Positions 43,894 through 54,000 of a stretch of 64,000 nt of DNA are shown one piece after another. Position 1 is the first letter of the stretch. Every line of letters begins with the position of its first letter. The stretch comes from CBDAUN01 sp965200645 (GTDB lineage Bacteria > Pseudomonadota > Gammaproteobacteria > Arenicellales > JAJDZL01). The stretch is taken from the NCBI GenBank assembly GCA_965200645.1, contig CBDAUN010000003.1, positions 1,550,001-1,614,000 on the forward strand, given 5' to 3'. A model generated the notes under the pieces. The model had not been told where the DNA came from, searched no databases, and saw only the letters and a list, made by a program, of their open reading frames with translations. Made by a program: the position numbers and the translations under genes.

Positions 43894-46800
43894 TCAAGAG
43901 TTAGACTGTAGATTCGGGACCCTACCTCGCTCCAATGTGTCGAACGCGTTTAGTACATATCGTTGCGTTCGAAACTCACCGAACTCCTTCAACTCGTTCT
44001 GCTTTAGAGTTGGAAAAGAAGAACTTGGAGCCGGCGCGTCCAGAATCCACTCGATATCGGAGCGATTGAGACCGTACATATGAGCGAAGATCGCATCCAA
44101 CTCACAACGCAGGCAATGGCGACGTTCTTCATCCCACGGAAACGGTGGACCTTGGTAACCGAGATCATTGGCATAGTCCTTTACGTCTATCGACGTATAA
44201 GTCAATTCAAGCACACGCGGTACAACTAACTGGACATAAAGATAGCCGCAACTGCTCTCTTTCAGATAGTCCTCCGGCGGCAGAACAGGGAGTTGCTTGA
44301 CAATATAGAAGTTCAAGTTAGATCCGCCGACTGATAAACGTGCTGCCCAGTCAAACGGCAGACTGTTCATGTTGGCCAGTACCAAAGTGGCAGCAACCGC
44401 TCGTGCATTCTCATAATCGATAATTGGAGCACTGTTGCCGACCCCACTTCTCGGTAAAAAATTTGTAATAATGGACCGCTCGTTCGTTGAATGTGTAATC
44501 CCGCGGAATGCCTGCAACCAACTATTCCAGTCAATTTTCAGAAGAGGAGCCTTGTTGTTCATCGCCGTTCCTCGTACAACTACGAATATCGCGGTCCTTT
44601 GGTCAGTTGCTCTGGCAATGTCTCTGAATGCGACGAACCAATTAAAATTGTTGTTCCGGAATCGCTCAAACCGCAGTTCGTTATCATCGAAAGAACCCCC
44701 GTTCTTTCGTTGGTTGCGTTGGTGATTTTCCTGAAAGCGAGTTGCGTGCCAGACGCTTGAGAGCGTCGAATGTGGATGACTGATTCTGGCTGCCCTGCCC
44801 CCCCCCATATCAAACTTTTTTATCACTTCTAGTTCCGGCACCCAGTAGCGTGGTAACACCACAGCCTGAATATCAGCCTTCTCCTCGGATGTCATTGTTC
44901 GGGCATTGCCATTCTTGACATCTCTTTCTGAAACTCCGTCAAATGTGGCGAAGCGGTGATCGTACTGATGAAACAACTTCGCCTCATAGAGAGGTAGATA
45001 GCGCTCCTCGCCACGCACGAACACATTACCGTTAAGCTTCCACCCATCGTCCTCCATTTCTTTTTTATTTGCGAAGAGTCCAGAATCACTAGACATGCTA
45101 AACATCAATTGAAACGAAACACCCCAAGGATTATCCTCCGGGTGCTCACCGATAGCCTCCTTCCAGAACACACCAGCCCGCCGGTACATCTTACGTGCAA
45201 TCTCTATATCGTACCGTGTGCGGAATATTGGACAGGTCCTAGTGTTCGGATTGAATAGGTAGAAGTCACTTTCGGACAACGTGAAGCGCCGCTCAGCCTC
45301 CTTAAGCTGCTCTGTCTGATGCAGGAAAAAAGCAAACTCGGCCTCCAGTATCGGGTGGTTCTCTCCACTCAATGTCATGAGGCAAAACTTCATTCGGCTA
45401 TCAATGCTTGAAAATATGGCTTTACGATTTTCGAAATCGAAAAGGCTGACGAGTCGCCGCTGGCTGATGATATGGTTAAAGTATGCCTTGGTGGAGTGGT
45501 CGGTAGCAATCCCGGTGGGCAGAATCAAGCCCGCACGTCCACTTGGATTAACGAGTTGCAGAAAAGTTTCGGCAAAGACAGCATAGGTGTTAAGGTCGCC
45601 GACTCCAGTTAATGGAAAGCGACGTCCGGTGCGAGCAAATTTACTGACAGCTTCAACCTCACGCTTTACAGTTTTGAACTTTCGGTACAGAGCTTTATCA
45701 GCAGGCGTAGCTTCGTCTCGATTTAATTGGCGGATTAGTCGCTCCCGAGCAGCCTTATTTGGTGCATTCACAATTTCCGAAGAACAGGAAGCAAAGAACT
45801 CCTTTTCCTGAAGTTTTATACGCTCCCACGGCGGGTTACCAAGCACTACATCGAAGCCGCCGTCCTGCATAACGTCTGCGAATGCAAGATGCCAGTGAAA
45901 GAAGTTATATGTGTCTGACAGACCATCAACGACTTCGCCAACGCTGTGCCGCAGTGATCGTCCGCTCTCGAGTCGTTGGAGATCCTGGGTCTGTGGTACA
46001 ACCTCGATAGTTTCGTGCGTCTTGGGCATGAAGTACGCTCCTAGGTAGAGGTTGGCACGTAGGGTTTCTCGGGCACGGATCGGGTCGTCTAGCCCAGTCT
46101 TCCACATGGCTCGCTTGTGCTCGACCTCATCCAATGTATCCTCTGGCATTTCATCGATATCAATGCTTGTTACGGCGACTTCTAGCACCGCGTCTTGGTC
46201 AAAAAGGTCCCCTTGATTCGGTTGCTGGTTGCGTTTTTTAAGATCTCGACAAACAACCTTGTCGTCTCCCGTTAACGCTTTGTAGGCATCATCAGGAATT
46301 CCAGTCGCCATAATCTCGGGGTCAAGAATACCCATAAGGCTATCGCCTTGGCGAATGTGGGAATCTAAAAATGTGAGCGGCTTGCCTGGCTCAAGAGTCT
46401 CCATCCAAAGCGCAGTTCTACACAGTTCGACAGCAAGTGGATTGCGGTCGACGCCGTAAATGCAGTGCTGCACTACTTCGCGTAACGCATGCTGGCGGGA
46501 TGACTCGATTATCGAGTCATCGCCCGATTCAATTCGGACGATCTCAATTGCGAGGCGTCGCGCCGCCGCCAGCAGAAAATGCCCTGAACCGCAGGCTGGG
46601 TCAACAACGTTCAGTGCGAGTATAGCGTCACGAGGATCATTGGGACGAGAGGTTACAGCTTGTTGAATAACTGGATCGAGTGTTGAGGTAATAAGTTCTC
46701 TCACCAAGGTAGGCGGTGTGTAATAAGACCCCGTCAACTTGCGCGCAGAACCTTTGACCTGTTGTTCACTCCCATCTCCGACAAATGCAAAATTCCAGGG

Positions 46801-48114
46801 AGAGGTTTTTACGTTGATGATGGGGTGAAGTTCCAGCAAACTCTCATAGACAGACCCCAATTCCTCTGTATCCATGTCCCGGTAATTAATACGTGCGAGA
46901 CTTTTGTCAGACTGAAAAAACGCCACTGTACGAACAGCTGCCAGAAGATATTTATTCGCTATAAACGACGAATCTAGGTCGGGACATTGGTCATCTCGAA
47001 ATAGACCACCGAGGGGCGGCAAACCAAGTCCGGTTGCACCCCTTGCGAGAGCACCAAATGTGATCAGAAGTCCCTGCCAGAGATCTCCCTTTCGGTCGTA
47101 GTGCCGGCGTCGAAGAGTGCGCTCGCGTAGTCTGGCTAGAGAGTAGCCCTCAGCAAACACCATACGCTGTCCGTCCGTAGCATCTGGTGCGTGCAACAAG
47201 TCTCGGTCTTCGGCCACAGAAAGAAAGAGCAGGCGATACACAAGCCGAAGAAGTTGCTGAAAATATGATTCTGTAGAGAGTGTTCCGTATTCAAGTCTTT
47301 TCCGTAAGTCTTTGTTCTCAGGATTCTCTAAAAATCCCGTCCCCAACTGCCGAAGTGACTCTGTGACACCATCTCGAAGATTTTCGCGAACACGTTGCCC
47401 CTGTTCGTGCGCTTTGGCACGCCAAGATTCAATGATGCAACCAGATGGTTTGTCATCGATGGGTTTCAGGCGGCTAGAATGAGCCGTAAGCCATAATGCT
47501 GAAAAGTCTGAATAGAGTTCTTCGGCAAATAAAAGATCAAGGTCAGCCTCGATAAATGCAGGACGGGTCAAACTGGTATTGTTGCGTAAAATTCGAAACT
47601 TCGAGCCATTGGAGACAATGCCCCACAATGCAGAATCCTCGGCATTGAGATATTCCTGCATCAATCCGTGTGGTGCCTTACGGCGATTATCCTGCCCGAA
47701 GTGCAAGTAGGCTTGATCAAGATCGAAACTATGCGTTACCAGCAGTAAAGGGACGGCTCCACCAAATGCATGATGAGTTAACTTAAATTTCTGGTCATCC
47801 ATTTGGACATTGCCGACAACCGTTAGATCGTCATAGCCCAATAGTGAACGAAAGAACGGAATTAGCCAGTCTTCGATACCGACTTGTGATTCACCAATGT
47901 CTGTACGAGGGCGACGTTCGAAGTAACGTCCATACAGGTCGCTGCCGATCCGCCAGTATCTTGCAATTTCCTCCTTGACTGACAGCGACTTCGATAGCCC
48001 GTAGTCAGGTCCGAATTGGCGAGGAGCCTTTAGCATAGCAATGTCCTGAAGAAACTCGGGCGGCAGGATACCACCTTCGATTCGTAAAGCCGTGAATCCC
48101 CGATTGCTTCGCAT
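43894..48114 (-). CDS. large N6-adenine DNA methyltransferase, DrmMI/PglX-like (Eco57I family)
   Basis: 1406 residues. The catalytic core has SAM motif I VVDPACGSGHFLLAAA near residue 505 and the adenine-MTase motif NPPWERIK near 759. Long N- and C-terminal regions, the latter probably for target recognition, flank it. Such proteins mark self DNA in BREX (PglX) and class 1 DISARM (DrmMI). It is the last gene of the minus-strand defence operon, 10 bp after the SNF2 helicase. A run of nine G falls in the coding strand at about residue 1103, just after Met in FDMGGGRAARI. It is in frame here, but slippage would truncate the last 300 residues. No nuclease motif was seen. Confidence 0.88.
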   Translation of the reverse strand: MRSNRGFTALRIEGGILPPEFLQDIAMLKAPRQFGPDYGLSKSLSVKEEIARYWRIGSDLYGRYFERRPRTDIGESQVGIEDWLIPFFRSLLGYDDLTVVGNVQMDDQKFKLTHHAFGGAVPLLLVTHSFDLDQAYLHFGQDNRRKAPHGLMQEYLNAEDSALWGIVSNGSKFRILRNNTSLTRPAFIEADLDLLFAEELYSDFSALWLTAHSSRLKPIDDKPSGCIIESWRAKAHEQGQRVRENLRDGVTESLRQLGTGFLENPENKDLRKRLEYGTLSTESYFQQLLRLVYRLLFLSVAEDRDLLHAPDATDGQRMVFAEGYSLARLRERTLRRRHYDRKGDLWQGLLITFGALARGATGLGLPPLGGLFRDDQCPDLDSSFIANKYLLAAVRTVAFFQSDKSLARINYRDMDTEELGSVYESLLELHPIINVKTSPWNFAFVGDGSEQQVKGSARKLTGSYYTPPTLVRELITSTLDPVIQQAVTSRPNDPRDAILALNVVDPACGSGHFLLAAARRLAIEIVRIESGDDSIIESSRQHALREVVQHCIYGVDRNPLAVELCRTALWMETLEPGKPLTFLDSHIRQGDSLMGILDPEIMATGIPDDAYKALTGDDKVVCRDLKKRNQQPNQGDLFDQDAVLEVAVTSIDIDEMPEDTLDEVEHKRAMWKTGLDDPIRARETLRANLYLGAYFMPKTHETIEVVPQTQDLQRLESGRSLRHSVGEVVDGLSDTYNFFHWHLAFADVMQDGGFDVVLGNPPWERIKLQEKEFFASCSSEIVNAPNKAARERLIRQLNRDEATPADKALYRKFKTVKREVEAVSKFARTGRRFPLTGVGDLNTYAVFAETFLQLVNPSGRAGLILPTGIATDHSTKAYFNHIISQRRLVSLFDFENRKAIFSSIDSRMKFCLMTLSGENHPILEAEFAFFLHQTEQLKEAERRFTLSESDFYLFNPNTRTCPIFRTRYDIEIARKMYRRAGVFWKEAIGEHPEDNPWGVSFQLMFSMSSDSGLFANKKEMEDDGWKLNGNVFVRGEERYLPLYEAKLFHQYDHRFATFDGVSERDVKNGNARTMTSEEKADIQAVVLPRYWVPELEVIKKFDMGGGRAARISHPHSTLSSVWHATRFQENHQRNQRKNGGSFDDNELRFERFRNNNFNWFVAFRDIARATDQRTAIFVVVRGTAMNNKAPLLKIDWNSWLQAFRGITHSTNERSIITNFLPRSGVGNSAPIIDYENARAVAATLVLANMNSLPFDWAARLSVGGSNLNFYIVKQLPVLPPEDYLKESSCGYLYVQLVVPRVLELTYTSIDVKDYANDLGYQGPPFPWDEERRHCLRCELDAIFAHMYGLNRSDIEWILDAPAPSSSFPTLKQNELKEFGEFRTQRYVLNAFDTLERGRVPNLQSNS
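44798..44806 (-). repeat. poly-G tract (9 G on coding strand) in the methyltransferase gene
   Basis: Nine C on the plus strand within the DrmMI/PglX-like coding frame. Present length keeps the reading frame open. It is the second long G-tract of the island; outside the island I saw none longer than six. Such tracts are typical slipped-strand contingency sites. Confidence 0.8.
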
Positions 48115-48124
48115 TTCCTTAAAC

Positions 48125-50989
48125 CTAAATTTTCACCATGGGCATAAAGATGTAGACTCCGATGGTGTCAACCGGTAAAGCAGGGATGACATCATAGCGT
48201 AACCCCTTTGCATCGCTGGCCTCACGGATTCTACGATGATCCTCAAGCAATCGTCTTGCTCGCTCGTGCGCCACTCGCTCGAATGTGTCATTAAGATCTG
48301 GCAATGCGTCAATCGCCTGTCGTAGCAGGTGCACCTTCTGTCCCTCCATCATGTTTTGAGTTGGTTCCAACGAAAGAAGCGACAATGCGTCATCCTCAGT
48401 CAGAATTTTTGAAGTCGCGTCACCCCGAACAGCAATGCCCAGACATTCCTCAGCAAGAAGGTACTTGGCAGATGAGTAACGGTTATCGTCACCACGTTGT
48501 TCTACAAGTAGTTGACTACGCAGGCGCAACAAATAGAGCACAGTGCGAGAAGTAACACCGCTTGTATAGATCGCACTGGCACGGGCACCCAGTCCCGATC
48601 TTTTATCATCGAGTACCCCTTCGGTCACATGGTCAGCAAACGCCTCTACGACTGGGTGAGCACGATGAATATAGATTGCACCTGCCGGAGCAGGCTGTGT
48701 GAACGAAATTTTAGCTGACTTGTCAAAGCCAATATTGTTCAGACGATCCTTGAACTCGACAGGTAAATGCGCGATTGGTAGCCGGTAATATCCATCCCGC
48801 GTGTCAAGGGCGGCACCGAGTCGCTCGGCAGAATGGCGCACGAATCGTTCCACATCTTCCGTCCCACCCAGCACTGCAACCGCCTTTTTCCATTCGGGTA
48901 TTACTTCCTCTGGTGTCAAGCGCTTTTGTGCGAATACGGTGCGCGTCATCTTCCTGCTTACTGTCTGCCAGATTTTATCTACGTGAATTTCAGTTGGCCC
49001 AAAATCAAGATCCATCTGATCCGCTTGGGAAGGTAATTCACCGTGCAAAAGGACAGTCTGCATGATGGTTTCGACTAACCGGTTGTTCTCTGTTGGCAAC
49101 GGAACCGAGACACCAAGTTCTTTTCGAATCTTATCGGCTTTTCGCAGGATTACTTGAAGCACCGCGCCATCGACCGGGTTGTTCTCACCGTATAACATCA
49201 GGGCACGAACGATTGGTGATGCTTGCCCAAATCTATCCGCGCGGCCTTCACGCTGCTCGTGGCGTGTCGGATTCCAAGTGAGATCGTAGTGGATAACCGC
49301 ATTAAAGTAGCGTTGCAGATTAACACCTTCAGAAAGACAGTCCGTAGCGATCAGTATTGGTGCAATATTGTCATCAAGATTTTTAAGCTCCTCAATTCGT
49401 TCTTCGCGCTGATCGGAATTCAGTTCCCCGGTTACCACGAAGACATATGTGCTCTTGCTATCCAGGATCTTTTTTAACTCCTGTCCGATGTAGTGTGCAG
49501 TGGCAATAAATCGACAAAACACGACGGGGCGAAATCCATCCTGTAAGAGTTGGCGAAGTTCGTTAACGAGTGCTTTGAGTTTTGGATCGTTAGAAGAACC
49601 GCGTAACCTATCGGCTCCCTGTATAAGTCGGCACAAGGAGGCAGCATCTTCCGATTCGTCGATGGTGCCCGCGGGTACACTTTCTTTAACAGCAAGGAAA
49701 TCATCGCCTGATTCGTCCATTACGGTCTCACCGGCTACTCGATCTATGTGTTCGATCTGCGCCTGTTCGGTTTCTCCCTTAGCAGCTTGAAGACGGGTAC
49801 GAAGCGCTAACGATGCGGCTGCAGGACTCGATGATATACAACGTAGAAGTGCCAACGCGGCCCACCAGGACATGCGCTGCTGGAGCTTGTCGCCACTTTC
49901 GGAACGTCGGACCATGGTTCTGGCATAGGCGAGCACATCATCGAAAAGTCGTCCCCAATCGCCGGTCAGCCGGTAGGTAGCCTCTCGACTTTCACGAATA
50001 GGAAAGCCAGCCTTGTCTTTCCACTCGTCGATGTCCCCACGTCGGCGCTGGACAAAGTGCATGGCGAGTTGGTCACGTAAGTGACGACGTGATTTACCTT
50101 CGGGCATGTCTAATAAAGAAGCAAATTTCGGCTTCAACAATCCAAGGAGGTTATGAAAAGCCGTATCATCGCCCGAATGAGGGGTTGCGGTGAGAAACAA
50201 CATCCCACGCAGTGGTTCTTTTTCAGCAAGACTCTTAAGAAGTTGGTAGCGCTGATGACGTGTCGTTGTGTTGTTCGACTGCACGCAAGTGTGCGCCTCA
50301 TCTACAATGACAAACTCGGGGCAAACACGCAAAAAATCGCTACGTCTGCGTTCCGATTTGATGTAGTCTAAAGACACTACAGTGAATGGATAGACCTCGA
50401 AGATCGACTCGTCGTGCCGTAGCCCCCGCTCAAGACGAGTGATCGTGCCAGTGCGAACGACTTTAGCCACAATGCTGAACTTCTCTGCTAATTCCTGTTG
50501 CCATTGTTCGCACAGATGAGGAGGACAAATAACGACCAGACTTGTAATTTCACCTCGGTCGAGTAACTCGCGTGCAATTAACCCTGCTTCAATGGTTTTT
50601 CCGATGCCGACATCGTCAGCAATAAGTAGGCGAACAATCTCTTGTTTGAGCGCCATGAGTAGCGGCACTAATTGATAAGCCCGTGGTTCGACATTGAGGT
50701 TACCAAAACTCCGAAAAGGGCCCGCTCCCGCCCGCAACTTGAGTCGCAGTGCATCCCGCAACAGCAACGCTTCCAGATGGGTGCCTGGTTGTTCAGGGTC
50801 GGGCGGTTGAAACTTCGCGGGCACCGGCGGTTCAGCTTCGAGCGGAAGATAAACGAGCGTTGCATCTTCTTCTGCTCCACCAAGTGGCCGCAGTCGCAGG
50901 AGGTCCTCACCCAACTCCGGAAGCACCACCCATTCTCGACCACGTGCTCGGACCAGGTTGCCCGGCTTGAATTCAATCGCCGTGTCCAT
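48125..50989 (-). CDS. SNF2-family helicase, DrmD-like
   Basis: 954 residues. Walker A is ADDVGIGKTIEA with Lys131, the DEAH box is at 230-233 (VIVDEAHTCVQ), and the C-terminal RecA domain has ATDCLSEGVNLQ and NPTRHEQREGRADRFGQ (motifs V and VI). This is the DrmD/HepA-like SNF2 type found in class 1 DISARM next to a DrmMI methylase. It starts 16 bp after the YprA-like helicase gene stop, in the same operon. No nuclease domain is apparent. Its exact job in DISARM-type immunity (DNA translocation or remodelling during self/non-self discrimination) is not established. Confidence 0.9.
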   Translation of the reverse strand: MDTAIEFKPGNLVRARGREWVVLPELGEDLLRLRPLGGAEEDATLVYLPLEAEPPVPAKFQPPDPEQPGTHLEALLLRDALRLKLRAGAGPFRSFGNLNVEPRAYQLVPLLMALKQEIVRLLIADDVGIGKTIEAGLIARELLDRGEITSLVVICPPHLCEQWQQELAEKFSIVAKVVRTGTITRLERGLRHDESIFEVYPFTVVSLDYIKSERRRSDFLRVCPEFVIVDEAHTCVQSNNTTTRHQRYQLLKSLAEKEPLRGMLFLTATPHSGDDTAFHNLLGLLKPKFASLLDMPEGKSRRHLRDQLAMHFVQRRRGDIDEWKDKAGFPIRESREATYRLTGDWGRLFDDVLAYARTMVRRSESGDKLQQRMSWWAALALLRCISSSPAAASLALRTRLQAAKGETEQAQIEHIDRVAGETVMDESGDDFLAVKESVPAGTIDESEDAASLCRLIQGADRLRGSSNDPKLKALVNELRQLLQDGFRPVVFCRFIATAHYIGQELKKILDSKSTYVFVVTGELNSDQREERIEELKNLDDNIAPILIATDCLSEGVNLQRYFNAVIHYDLTWNPTRHEQREGRADRFGQASPIVRALMLYGENNPVDGAVLQVILRKADKIRKELGVSVPLPTENNRLVETIMQTVLLHGELPSQADQMDLDFGPTEIHVDKIWQTVSRKMTRTVFAQKRLTPEEVIPEWKKAVAVLGGTEDVERFVRHSAERLGAALDTRDGYYRLPIAHLPVEFKDRLNNIGFDKSAKISFTQPAPAGAIYIHRAHPVVEAFADHVTEGVLDDKRSGLGARASAIYTSGVTSRTVLYLLRLRSQLLVEQRGDDNRYSSAKYLLAEECLGIAVRGDATSKILTEDDALSLLSLEPTQNMMEGQKVHLLRQAIDALPDLNDTFERVAHERARRLLEDHRRIREASDAKGLRYDVIPALPVDTIGVYIFMPMVKI

Positions 50990-51005
50990 TATCCCGACCC
51001 CTATT

Positions 51006-54000
51006 TCATAATTGATCTGGAGACGAAGTTCCTGGCCCGAAAACCCAAGAAAACTTATCTACTATAACGGGCCATGTTGCCAAGTCATCGGTAAAACGAA
51101 CAACCGTGTATCCTGCAACTTCAAGTCGTCGGGTGACGTCAGAATCCATTCTTTGCGCGCGCTCCCTTCGATGGTGCGGACCGTCAATATAGATCAGAGT
51201 CTGACACTTTGTGTAGGCAAAATCAGGCCGCGTATGGAAGTCTTCCAAATATGGTTGCCCTCGATCAGGTAGATTGTGCCCATTCTCCTGCAAGTAGTTC
51301 AACCACGCATTCTCCAAGCTAGAGGTGGAAGCATTTTTTAACTCTTCGAGGCTGTCGCTATTACCTATTGATCGGCTGTGGTTTTGTCGTTCGCTTCGAG
51401 TCAAGCGGCAGAGGAGGCCCAGCATGTCACGGTCACGTCGATCAATCTGTCGATGGTCTAGTTGGTTGTAGTAGCTGAGCAAGCAGCGATAACAACCAGC
51501 CTCACAATCATCATTGTGATCATCAAGGTCTTCAAATCCATTGTATTGACCGGATTTTGACCGGTAGTGACAAATTTCAAGCGCTTTGCGTGCAACCCGG
51601 CCTAAAGCACCGGGATCGTTTGCTAAACGGGTGAGTACACCAGCACCGCCTTCGGCGGCCTCGTAGAACAAGATCGTTTTTCTGTTGGAGCGGTCAGGCA
51701 GCGGTTCGGCAGATAGTTCCGCTTCCTCGAGTTGAAACTCCTGCTCGATGCCACGCTTGATCGCATATTGAAGAGAAACTATGGCGGTTTCCGACAGTTC
51801 AATCGCTGGTCGGAGTACGAGAACGTTGCGCGTATCTTCGACATACGGTGTGATGCGTTCCACTGTATTGCCTTGACCGATTAGATCGTCTTCTGCGTCG
51901 GTGGGTGCCTGTATGTCCTTGGTCCATTCTCCGGTATTGGCATCAACGCTGAAGCCATAAACCGACTTCTCTTCGCGCCGACGCCAGCCAAGATTAATAC
52001 GCCAAAGCCTGGCAGCGGGTCCATAGCGCAATTCCAACAACACTTCACTCCCCTCCACGACAGCAGCTTCTTCGAACCTTAACTGGCCGCGGCTCTCATC
52101 ACTAAAGCGAAGAGTTGTTATCATCTCGTAACCTTGTCGCTGACGCTCTTCCTCGTCAGAGGTGATTCGATTCGCCCGCCGAGTGGACACCTGCTCAATG
52201 CGGTAAAGGTTCAATATGACTCGTCCACCGTCAAGTGGTTCGTTGCAGCCGACACAACGCTCACTATCCCTTTGATCACCGAAATGTCCATAGCCACACG
52301 CCGGACAAATCCGGGCTACCTGCAGCGGCAGTTTGGCCGAAGTGGTGACAGAGGTCTCATCATGAACCGAAAGTAAGGCGCGATACACTCGATAGGTACT
52401 GCCTTCGTGATAGACAATCGATTGAGGACCAAACTCAGTAAGTCCTAGAAACCGCGGCCTGCTCAGAAACGAGTCCCTAACCACCCTTTCACGACGACCT
52501 GGTACAAAAGCAATTAGTGGCAGACGCGGAAAGTTGTAGCCCGGCAAAAATCCCTCAGCCGCCAAATATCGATAAGTGTAAAAGTCGGAATTCATGTTGG
52601 GACGGCTGTCACGCAGCATATTTTGCTGATGGTACGCTTCGTCGTAACGTGCCTTCGCTTCACGGCGTTCTTGGTCGGATGCCGCAGCGTTGTTAATGAC
52701 ATCATTGGCTGCCATTATCTGTAAGGTGGTTGCTCGAAATACCGAACGCCATCGGTTGAAAGAATCTTCAAAGTTCCGCTTCGCAGAGTTCATAGCACTG
52801 TCGAGCCATGTGTCCGTGTACCAGGGTGCGACCTGCTGGGAAAGGTCGAACGAGAGTGTCTCAAGTATGCGCTGACCACGCCGTGTAGCTTCGGCGATCG
52901 CGCGGGATGATCCGACCTGCTCGGTCACTTCATTAAGCGTAGGCAGTGTGTCGGTTACCTCCAGATTAAGCACGTTATGTACGTGAGGATCAAGTTTAAC
53001 TCCGGTCTCCGCCAGCCAGATCGCATGCAAGTGGCTGCGGACAAGGTCCTCGTTAGCTAAGTCAATATTCGGTGGATTGACCGCACCCACCACCATGCGA
53101 GGCGGATTGGAAAAGAAATACTGATCGTGAGGCGATTTAGCTGCGCAATAAGTGATTACCAGTGCCGGTTGGCCACTGCGCCCGGCGCGCCCACTTCTCT
53201 GGGCATAATTAGCGGGCGTTGGCGGCACGTTCCGCATGAAGACTGCATTCAGGGAGGATATATCAATGCCGAGCTCCATGGTCGGCGTACAAAAGAGTAC
53301 GGGCAACCCGCCCGTCTCTAACCCATTACGAAATCGCGACTCGCGATCTTGACGAACTTCTGTGTCGACCTGGGAGGTGTGTTCGCGGGCTTCTAGTTGG
53401 TGGAGAAAGCGATCTTCGTCACGTAGGAGTGAGGCGACATTCTCGTAGAGGTTGCGAAAGAACTCGTTGACGGTATCTTGACCAGCGCTCGCCCCCCCCC
53501 CCACATTCTTCGGTGAATCGCCATTCGAGCACTGAACTGTCGATACGAAAACCAATGCGACCGTTGTCAAGTTCTGTGGATTCGACGTAGCCGTAGGTCA
53601 CTAGGACAGCCAGAATATCGTCCATAATGCTGTTGTAGACATCTTCGTCAAACTTCGATGGATAACAGGAATTGTCTCGCCCCCAGAATGCTTGGGACTT
53701 TAGTTTCCGACCGAAAACAGAGCGATGTGAGATATGGAGAATCCGGTAACTTTGCCTGCGCTCACGCTCCTTCGGTCTCGGCACCATGAAGGCATGTGAG
53801 AATAACTGCTCGTCTCTCGAAAGCCCCCAAGGTTCTTTCAACTCGTTGTAACTTCGATTGCGGATCTGTTCCTGAAAATTTGGGTCCAAATAAATCGTCT
53901 TGATACACAAGGCACTACGCATGCGCTCCAGAAGCTCAAGAACTATCTCAAAGCGACGTTCCGGTTGGATGGAACCCAGCAACGGATGGCACGTACGCCA

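Noticed and set aside
51006..53570. Reading the downstream helicase half as an independent gene with its own start
   Set aside because: Its first 23 codons are the out-of-frame translation of the upstream gene, and it contains helicase motifs V-VI without I-IV, so it is the second part of a frameshifted gene.
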